A DNA stretch of 5,231 nucleotides from Treponema sp. (GTDB taxonomy: Bacteria > Spirochaetota > Spirochaetia > Treponematales > Breznakiellaceae), in the NCBI GenBank assembly GCA_031275515.1, contig JAISOQ010000275.1:1-5231 (forward strand). Direction: 5' to 3'. A program made the position numbers and the translations under genes. Below the pieces are notes generated by a model that was given only the letters and a program-made list of their open reading frames with translations, was not told where the DNA came from and searched no databases. Positions 1 to 4,976 of this stretch are shown here, piece after piece (positions within the stretch are counted from its first letter, which is position 1; each line of letters opens with the position of its first letter).

Positions 1-81
1 TTTCACGAATTTTTCCGAATAATCCGCGCAATCCCCGGCCAACTTTTTAAATGACCCTGCCCGGTCAGCCGCTCCGGCTCA
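1..81. other. Left-edge region without an assignable gene
   Basis: On the plus strand the first frame is open from the window edge to a TGA at 52-54, giving 17 residues with a basic, hydrophobic look. This could be the C-terminus of an upstream gene. On the minus strand another frame is open from about position 78 down to the edge without a good start codon. Neither is long enough to assign. The rest holds two small hairpins, described separately, just before the ctpA promoter. Confidence 0.3.
52..79. repeat. Two adjacent small inverted repeats upstream of the ctpA promoter
   Basis: TGACC at 52-56 pairs with GGTCA at 63-67 around a 6-base loop. AGCCG at 67-71 pairs with CGGCT at 75-79 around a 3-base loop. 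Both are perfect 5-bp stems. The first includes the TGA that closes the open frame entering from the left edge. There is no T-run after them on the plus strand, so a standard intrinsic terminator is not supported. They could be the end of an upstream transcript, an operator-like palindrome, or chance in GC-rich DNA. Confidence 0.35.
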
Positions 82-113
82 TTGACAACCGGACTGCATA
101 TCCTCATTATAAT
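82..113 (+). promoter_or_regulatory. Sigma-70-type promoter for the ctpA-rsmE-wecG-like operon
   Basis: A perfect -35 hexamer TTGACA lies at 82-87 and a perfect -10 hexamer TATAAT at 108-113. The spacer between them is 20 bases, longer than the usual 16-18. An alternative -10, CATTAT at 105-110, matches four of six positions and gives the ideal 17-base spacer. Transcription would start at about 117-121 in either case, at or just before the ATG of the protease gene at 121. This is a sequence prediction only; the long spacer is the main reason for caution. Confidence 0.6.
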
Positions 114-120
114 AAGTAAA

Positions 121-1614
121 ATGAAAACAATACATGATCCCTCCGGAAGGAAATTTTCCCCTACGTTCCTTTGGCTGGTACCGACCTTTATCCTTTGCGG
201 TATATTTATTATCGCATCGGTCCCCCGGGTGGAAGCCCAGGGTAAAGAGCAGGATTCGCACCATTATATGAACTTCCTTCAGACTGTGTTTGATTTTATT
301 CAAAATCATTATGTTGAAGAGGTAGACTCCAAAGCCATTTACGAAGGCGCTTTAAAAGGTATGTTTGGAGCCTTGGGCGATCCCTATTCGGTGTTCCTCC
401 AGGAGTCGGAGATGGCGGACCTGAGCGAGAATGTTATCCAGGGAACCTATGGAGGAGTAGGGCTCTACATTTCCAAGCCGGTAAGCGAAAAGCCGGATGG
501 TAAGCCGCCCTATGTGGAAGTGGCTTCTCCTATAGAGGATACCCCCGGGTGGCGGGCCGGCCTTAAACCGGGAGATCTCATTAAGGAAATCAACGGGGAA
601 TCCACCGATGTCCTTACGATGGATGAAGTCCTGGCCCGCCTCAAGGGGCCGCCGGGGGTGGAAATCAAGCTCCTTATCCACAGGGGGAAAAACCTGGAAT
701 TTCCCGTCTCTCTTGTCCGGGAGGTTATCGAAGTGCCTACGGTAAAACAGGCCATGATTGAGGACGTAGCGTATCTGAAGCTCATCTCGTTCAACGCCTT
801 GACGGTGGAGCGGACCCGGGCCGCCATAGAGAACTTCCAGACCCAGGGATACAAGAGCCTCGTTCTCGACTTGCGGAACAATTACGGAGGGCTTCTCCAG
901 TCCGCCGTCGGGATAGGAGACTTCTTTCTGGACGGCGGGGTGATTGTCTCGGTCAAATCCCGTATACCTATGGAGAACACTATTTTTAACGCCCGCCGGT
1001 CTACCCTGGTCCCGGCGAATATTCCTGTAGTGGTCCTCATTAACCGGGGATCCGCTTCGGCTTCGGAGATTGTGGCTGGGGCGCTGAAAGACAGGGGCCG
1101 GGCCTACCTTGTGGGGGAAAAATCCTTTGGCAAGGGATCGGTTCAGCAGGTGTATCCCCTGGATAAAGCGGGGTTCAAGATCACCACTGCCCGGTACTTT
1201 ACCCCCAGTGACGTAAACATCGACAAAATCGGTATACCCCCGGACCAGGAAGTGCTTTTTCCCGAATTCACCGATGAGGATTCGGAACTGTTTTCCGCCT
1301 TGATAGCGGCGAACAAGATCCCCGCGTTTGTGGAGGAAAATCCCGAAGCCGCCGCCGATGTGGTTGACCGTTTTATCCGGGAACTCTACAGGGAATACCC
1401 TATTGATTTAAGCCTGCTCCGCCGCCTGGTCAGGGATGAACAAAATCGTACCGTGATAGTCCCGGTTTACGATCTGGAATACGATGTGCAGCTCCAGGAA
1501 GCGGTAAAAATTCTTCGGGGGGGTACGTATAACGCCCTCATGCGGACTACCAAGACCCTCAAGGTTCTGCAGGAAGAGGCGGAAAAACTGGAAGAGAACG
1601 CGCTGGCATCCTGA
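121..1614 (+). CDS. ctpA: S41-family carboxyl-terminal processing protease (CtpA/Prc type)
   Basis: This is a serine protease of peptidase family S41A, which trims or degrades exported proteins at their C-termini outside the cytoplasmic membrane. Numbering from the ATG at 121 gives 497 residues. Residues about 14-34 form a hydrophobic export segment, with a possible signal peptidase I site after V-E-A at 37-39. A PDZ domain spans about 108-200 and includes GGVGLYI and the GLKPGDLI turn. The protease core contains DLRNNYGG near 250-257 and the GSASASEI motif. The predicted catalytic Ser is residue 313 and the catalytic Lys is residue 338 in FGKGSVQ, 25 residues apart as in Prc and plant D1 protease. 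The family usually reads NNPGG where this has NNYGG. The helical C-terminal tail is ordinary. An in-frame TTG at 82 would extend the protein, but that TTG is part of the -35 box, so I chose the ATG. There is no Shine-Dalgarno upstream. rsmE follows after 13 bases. In Borrelia, CtpA processes the outer-membrane protein P13; substrates here are unknown. Confidence 0.95.
   Translation: MKTIHDPSGRKFSPTFLWLVPTFILCGIFIIASVPRVEAQGKEQDSHHYMNFLQTVFDFIQNHYVEEVDSKAIYEGALKGMFGALGDPYSVFLQESEMADLSENVIQGTYGGVGLYISKPVSEKPDGKPPYVEVASPIEDTPGWRAGLKPGDLIKEINGESTDVLTMDEVLARLKGPPGVEIKLLIHRGKNLEFPVSLVREVIEVPTVKQAMIEDVAYLKLISFNALTVERTRAAIENFQTQGYKSLVLDLRNNYGGLLQSAVGIGDFFLDGGVIVSVKSRIPMENTIFNARRSTLVPANIPVVVLINRGSASASEIVAGALKDRGRAYLVGEKSFGKGSVQQVYPLDKAGFKITTARYFTPSDVNIDKIGIPPDQEVLFPEFTDEDSELFSALIAANKIPAFVEENPEAAADVVDRFIRELYREYPIDLSLLRRLVRDEQNRTVIVPVYDLEYDVQLQEAVKILRGGTYNALMRTTKTLKVLQEEAEKLEENALAS
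1517..1523 (+). repeat. Run of seven G in ctpA
   Basis: This homopolymer encodes part of an Arg-Gly-Gly stretch at about residues 466-468 of the protease, roughly 30 residues before its C-terminus. A one-base slip would replace only the end of the tail, after the catalytic core. It may simply reflect G-rich codon use. Confidence 0.85.
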
Positions 1615-1627
1615 GCCGCCTTCGTTC

Positions 1628-2419
1628 ATGAAGCAATTAATCCTGTCCGGTATGCCCGATCCCGCCGGGCTTGTGCATATAACCGGGAGGGATTTTCATT
1701 ATCTTTCTCATGTAAAGCGTCTGCGGCCCGGGGCTGTCTTTAACGCCCTCCTCCCGAACGGGGGGGGCGTGCAGGTTAGGGTCCTGTCCCTGGCAGGCGG
1801 GCTTCTCACCGGTGAATGCCGCTTCCCCGGCGGCCCGGCCCAGGCAGGGGGGAACCAGGGCGCCCCGCTGCCGCCGTTGGTGCTCTTCCAGGCCCTGCCC
1901 AAAGGCGCTAAGATGGACCTCATTGTACGTCAGGCCGCCGAGGGAGGGGTTACGGAGATCGTTCCTTTCATATCCGCCTATTCTGTGCCTAGGCCGGAAG
2001 ATTCCCGGGGCCGGATTGAGCGGTGGCGGCGCATCATCCGGGAGGCCCGCCAGCAAAGCGGTTCGGGGATAGCCACTGTCGTGCGGGAGCCGGCTGCCTT
2101 CGACGCCCTTCTTGCGTACTGGGAGGAGCTTAGGGGGAAGTATGAACGGCCCGCGGGTCTTTTCTTTCATCAAGACCCCCTTGCACAGGGTTCTTTCCAT
2201 GAGTATCTTGGTAAGTACCCTGATGTGGCGGTTTTTGCGGTGGGCCCGGAGGGAGGTTTCTCCCCTGAGGAGGTTTCCCGCTGTATGGCGGCGGGTTTTA
2301 AACCCCTCACCATAGGCGATACTGTCTTGCGGGCTGAGACTGCCGCCCTGTATGCTCAGGCGGTTATACGTATTATTCTTTTGGAGAGCACTTTGTGGAT
2401 GCTGAAAGTAAGCCCTTAG
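1628..2419 (+). CDS. rsmE: 16S rRNA (uracil(1498)-N(3))-methyltransferase RsmE
   Basis: RsmE transfers a methyl group from S-adenosylmethionine to N3 of U1498 of 16S rRNA in the small subunit, in the cytoplasm. The protein has 263 residues, slightly above the usual 240-250. Residues 1-65 form the PUA-like RNA-binding domain, with the typical H-V-K-R-L-R-P-G segment at 28-35. A Gly/Pro/Ala-rich linker of about 18 residues follows and explains part of the extra length. The SPOUT knot domain then shows LPKGAKMDLIVRQAAEGGV at about 90-108, VGPEGGFS at 205-212 and TIGDTVLRAETA at 228-239, which are the S-adenosylmethionine-binding and knot signatures of the family. The helix motif usually written EQSGR reads QQSGSG here (142-147). 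The start is fixed by the family-like N-terminus, although there is no clear Shine-Dalgarno. With only 13 bases after the ctpA stop, translation may be coupled. Its last 25 bases overlap the next gene. Confidence 0.95.
   Translation: MKQLILSGMPDPAGLVHITGRDFHYLSHVKRLRPGAVFNALLPNGGGVQVRVLSLAGGLLTGECRFPGGPAQAGGNQGAPLPPLVLFQALPKGAKMDLIVRQAAEGGVTEIVPFISAYSVPRPEDSRGRIERWRRIIREARQQSGSGIATVVREPAAFDALLAYWEELRGKYERPAGLFFHQDPLAQGSFHEYLGKYPDVAVFAVGPEGGFSPEEVSRCMAAGFKPLTIGDTVLRAETAALYAQAVIRIILLESTLWMLKVSP
1760..1767 (+). repeat. Run of eight G in rsmE
   Basis: This homopolymer follows AAC and encodes three Gly codons (residues 45-47) in the N-terminal domain of RsmE. Tracts of this length can be prone to slipped-strand mispairing. 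A one-base change here would shift the frame before every catalytic motif. The frame is intact in this sequence. Confidence 0.85.
2383..2388 (+). promoter_or_regulatory. Ribosome binding site for the WecG/TagA-like gene, inside rsmE
   Basis: GGAGAG lies six bases before a GTG at 2395 and is the best Shine-Dalgarno in the plus-strand block. It selects this GTG over the alternative in-frame GTG at 2419, which has no good site at the right distance. Its position inside the last codons of rsmE points to co-transcription and perhaps translational coupling. Confidence 0.6.
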
Positions 2420-3156
2420 TGGAGAGGATCTGTCTGCTCAAGGTGCCCATAGATATTGTGCCTAAGGAGCATTTTGAGGCCCTCATCTTTCAATTGCTGG
2501 ACTCCCAAAAAGGCGAAAATATCGTACTCCTTTCGCTGTGGGATCTCCTCAAGGCCAGACGGAATGGGGAATACCGTACCTTTATCTCCAGCGCTTCCCT
2601 GGTCATCCCCATTTCCAAGAGCTTAGTCGGAGGCGCCAGGTTCCTGACCGGAAAGACCCCTGTGCGTTACATGCCCTTCGATTTTGTGGTCAGCCTCCTG
2701 ACCATACTGGAAAACCGGGAATTCTCCGCCTACCTTTTGGGCGGAAAAAAGAAGACCCTCAAAAAAGCTGAAAAAAACATACGCGAAACCTTCCCGCATC
2801 TCCGGATAGTAGGCCGTTACCCCGGCGGTTTTAAACGCCAGGAAGAAGGGCCTCTCTTCCTGGCTATACGCAAGGCGTCTCCTGCCCTCCTCCTGGTAGG
2901 CAAAGGGGTAAAGGGAGGGGAACGGTGGATAGCCCGGAACAACAGCCATCTCAACCGGGGACTCCGCCTGTGGTGCAGCGATCTCTACGATGTTTTCGCC
3001 GAACGGAAACGCCGTCCTTCCCGGGGTATGTTTGACAAGGGCCTTGAGTGGATGGGCCTCTGCATTTACAATCCTCTCCTGATTTTCAGGCTTTTTCTCT
3101 ATCTTTTTTACAAGTTCCTGCTGCTTATTTACAAGCTGTTTAAAAAGAAGGGATAG
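2395..3156 (+). CDS. WecG/TagA/CpsF-family glycosyltransferase-like protein with altered active-site motifs
   Basis: The whole 253-residue protein aligns by eye with the WecG/TagA/CpsF (GT26) family, which adds N-acetylmannosamine-type sugars to lipid-linked glycan precursors at the inner membrane face. Matching parts are the start (residues 14-35), the S-A-S-L-V-I-P strand at 66-72, Y-L-L-G-G at 113-117, the N-I-R-E-T-F-P-H-L helix at 128-136, G-E-R-W-I-A at 175-180, D-V-F-A at 199-202 and G-L-E-W-M at 216-220. Key motifs are changed. The Thr-x-Asn segment is L-S-L-W (46-49). The P-D-G motif with the proposed catalytic Asp is P-I-S (72-74). The P-K-Q-E motif is K-G-G-E (173-176). The G-G-x-F-D motif is S-D-L-Y-D (195-199). 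The C-terminus (about 227-249) is strongly hydrophobic and ends Lys-Leu-Phe-Lys-Lys-Lys-Gly. The GTG start at 2395 overlaps rsmE by 25 bases and has a Shine-Dalgarno. Family membership is fairly secure; transferase activity is doubtful, so I give no gene symbol. Confidence 0.8.
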   Translation: MDAESKPLVERICLLKVPIDIVPKEHFEALIFQLLDSQKGENIVLLSLWDLLKARRNGEYRTFISSASLVIPISKSLVGGARFLTGKTPVRYMPFDFVVSLLTILENREFSAYLLGGKKKTLKKAEKNIRETFPHLRIVGRYPGGFKRQEEGPLFLAIRKASPALLLVGKGVKGGERWIARNNSHLNRGLRLWCSDLYDVFAERKRRPSRGMFDKGLEWMGLCIYNPLLIFRLFLYLFYKFLLLIYKLFKKKG

Positions 3157-3179
3157 CCCAAATCTGGCTTTTTAAAACA
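3137..3179. terminator. Possible bidirectional terminator between convergent genes
   Basis: The left arm at 3137-3147 (TGTTTAAAAAG) is complementary to the right arm at 3168-3179 (CTTTTTAAAACA), with one bulged A. Within the 20-base loop, AGCC at 3155-3158 could instead pair with GGCT at 3166-3169 and be followed by the T-run on the plus strand. It spans the stop codons of both convergent genes, which are 15 bases apart. The GC part of the stem is short, so strength is uncertain. Confidence 0.4.
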
Positions 3180-4926
3180 ATCCCCGGATCTTTCCTTCGG
3201 CGTCTATGTCTATGTCCATGAAAGCGGGCCGGGAAGGAAGGCCGGGCATAGTGGCGATGTCCCCGCAGAGGGGGTATACAAAGCCCGCGCCGGCGGCAAG
3301 GCGTACTTCCCGGACAGGGAGCCGCCAGCCTTTGGGAGCGCCCTTGAGGGCGGGGTCATGGGACAGAGAGTATTGGGTTTTGGCCATACATACCGGAAGG
3401 GCGGCGAACCCCTGGTCCTCAAGTTTGTCCAGGCCGGAGCGGACGCCTTCGGCAAAGTCCACGCCGTCAGCGCCATAGACTTCCCGGGCTATGGTTTCTA
3501 TCTTGCCGGCCAGGTCCTTTTCTTCGGGGTAGAGGTATTCAAAATGGGAAGGCAGGTCCGCGGCTTTTTCCACCGCCCGGGCCAGATCCACGGCGCCTTC
3601 GCCGCCTCCTGCCCAGTGCCGGGCAACTACCGCGTCGGCGGCGCCGGCTTTGACGGCTTCGGTACGGACAAGATCCCACTCGGCCCCGGTATCCCCCGGA
3701 AAGGCGTTGACGGCGGCTACTACGGGGACGCCGAAGCGCCGGACTATGGCGATATGGGCCTTCAGATTGGCGATTCCCTTCTTCAAAAGGTCCAGGTTCT
3801 CCTCCCGGTACTCCGGAGGAAGCGGCTTGCCGGGGGTTACCGCAGGACCGCCGCCGTGGGATTTAAGCGCCCGGATCGTGGCGACCAAAACTACCGCGTT
3901 GGGGATAAGGCCCGAGGCGCGGCATTTGATGTCGAAAAATTTTTCCATCCCCATATCGGAACCAAACCCACTTTCGGTGACCACGTAATCGGCGTACCGG
4001 ACCGCCAGGAGGTCCGCGATGATCGAGGAATTCCCGTGGGCGATGTTGGCGAAAGGGCCGGTATGAACAAAAGCGCCCTGGCCTTCCAGGGTCTGGAGGA
4101 GGTTGGGTTTAAGGGCTTCCCTCAGAAGAACCGTCATGGCCCCGGCCACCCTTAAGTCTTCGGCGGTGAGGGGGTTTCCCTTCCTGTCAAAGGCGGCAAC
4201 CATGCGGCCAAGGCGTATCCGCAGGTCCGGCAGGTCCTTCGCCAGGGCCAGAATTGCCATGACTTCGCTTGAAACGGCAATGTCGAAGCGGCTTTCCCGG
4301 AGCGGCCCGTCGGCCCGGTCCCCAAGGCCGGTAATGATATGCCGCAATGCCCGGTCGTTCATGTCCACTACCCGGCCTATACTCACCCGGCAGGGGTCTA
4401 TGTCCAGCTTTCTAAGGCCCAGCTTTTCGAAATAGGCCTCCGACCACCGGGACTCGTGGTAGATCCGGGCGTCAATAGCGGCGGCGCAGAGGTTGTGCGC
4501 TGCGGATACCGCATGAATATCCCCGGTCAAATGGAGGTTAAAGTCTTCCATAGGGATGATCTGGCTGTACCCGCCCCCGGCGGCGCCCCCCTTGATCCCG
4601 AAGGTGGGTCCCATAGATGGCTGCCGCAAAGCCGCCGCCGCGGTCTTCCCGATGCGGCCCAAACCCTGGACCAGCCCCACCGTGGTGGTGGTCTTGCCTT
4701 CTCCCAGGGGCGTGGGGCTGATGGCGGTGACGTTGATATACTTTGCCCGCCGGGGGGCCAAATCCGGCGACGTTAAGAGACGCCAGTCTATTTTCGCCTT
4801 GTAAAGGCCGTATTCTTCAATCCATTGGGAAGGAATTCCCATCCTTCCGGCAATATCGCGTATCTTTTCAATTTTTGCTGCCTGGGCAATTTCAATATCC
4901 GAGGGCTGCTGCGGGGTAATGTTCAT
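3172..4926 (-). CDS. fhs: Formate--tetrahydrofolate ligase (10-formyl-THF synthetase)
   Basis: This cytoplasmic enzyme joins formate to tetrahydrofolate using ATP, giving 10-formyl-THF for purine synthesis, initiator tRNA formylation or, in acetogens, the methyl branch of the Wood-Ljungdahl pathway. The 584-residue protein is complete. It shows the N-terminal S-D-I-E-I-A-Q-A-A-K (9-18), the ATP-binding loop T-P-L-G-E-G-K-T-T (72-80), the signature G-I-K-G-G-A-A-G-G-G-Y (110-120), the second signature V-A-T-I-R-A-L-K-S-H-G-G (348-359), F-G-S-D-M-G-M-E-K-F (321-330) and the terminal G-L-F. It is longer than the usual 555-560 residues, partly from an extra segment after H-G-G-G (about 360-372). 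That segment and the block at 101-158 resemble the synthetase domain of eukaryotic C1-THF synthase. The N-terminal family motif fixes the start; the Shine-Dalgarno is weak (TGGA close to the ATG). It lies 50 bases downstream of a LacI-type regulator on the same strand and converges with the plus-strand operon. Nothing here decides between acetogenic and biosynthetic use. Confidence 0.97.
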   Translation of the reverse strand: MNITPQQPSDIEIAQAAKIEKIRDIAGRMGIPSQWIEEYGLYKAKIDWRLLTSPDLAPRRAKYINVTAISPTPLGEGKTTTTVGLVQGLGRIGKTAAAALRQPSMGPTFGIKGGAAGGGYSQIIPMEDFNLHLTGDIHAVSAAHNLCAAAIDARIYHESRWSEAYFEKLGLRKLDIDPCRVSIGRVVDMNDRALRHIITGLGDRADGPLRESRFDIAVSSEVMAILALAKDLPDLRIRLGRMVAAFDRKGNPLTAEDLRVAGAMTVLLREALKPNLLQTLEGQGAFVHTGPFANIAHGNSSIIADLLAVRYADYVVTESGFGSDMGMEKFFDIKCRASGLIPNAVVLVATIRALKSHGGGPAVTPGKPLPPEYREENLDLLKKGIANLKAHIAIVRRFGVPVVAAVNAFPGDTGAEWDLVRTEAVKAGAADAVVARHWAGGGEGAVDLARAVEKAADLPSHFEYLYPEEKDLAGKIETIAREVYGADGVDFAEGVRSGLDKLEDQGFAALPVCMAKTQYSLSHDPALKGAPKGWRLPVREVRLAAGAGFVYPLCGDIATMPGLPSRPAFMDIDIDAEGKIRGLF

Positions 4927-4976
4927 ATTTCCAGTCTAAAGGCAAATTTTTGGCGCGTCTATACTGGGGGTATCCT
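4927..4976 (-). promoter_or_regulatory. Short gap between regulator gene and fhs; no clear promoter
   Basis: This 50-base spacer holds the fhs leader. On the minus strand a TATAGA at about 4963-4958 could be a -10 element, but no acceptable -35 lies 16-18 bases upstream. ATAC at 4961-4964 and GTAT at 4970-4973 form a small 4-bp inverted repeat on the same bases, too short to call an operator. Read-through from the regulator gene is as likely as a separate promoter. Confidence 0.2.

Noticed and set aside
82..120. TTG start at 82 extending the protease by 13 residues
   Set aside because: The TTG is part of the -35 hexamer, has no Shine-Dalgarno, and the added residues would put a second hydrophobic stretch before the export signal.
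220..250. Lipoprotein signal at the Cys in the ctpA export segment
   Set aside because: The residues before the Cys are Phe-Ile-Leu, and Leu at -1 does not fit a lipobox even by loose spirochaete rules.
510..881. Minus-strand frames opposite ctpA (510-881 and 352-681)
   Set aside because: They overlap the conserved PDZ and protease regions and show no motifs of their own.
1637..2200. 187-residue minus-strand frame opposite rsmE
   Set aside because: It is antisense to a well-supported gene, rich in Pro/Gly/Arg, with no family resemblance; a shadow frame.
3358..4155. Long open frame on the plus strand opposite fhs, with other long frames at 4339-4776 and 3650-3988
   Set aside because: These lie wholly antisense to a complete, strongly conserved fhs, have no recognisable domains, and are expected in GC-rich coding DNA.
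4945..4970. Sigma-54-like TGGCGCG element near fhs
   Set aside because: It is on the plus strand, pointing away from fhs into the end of the regulator gene, and lacks the TTGC half at the right distance.
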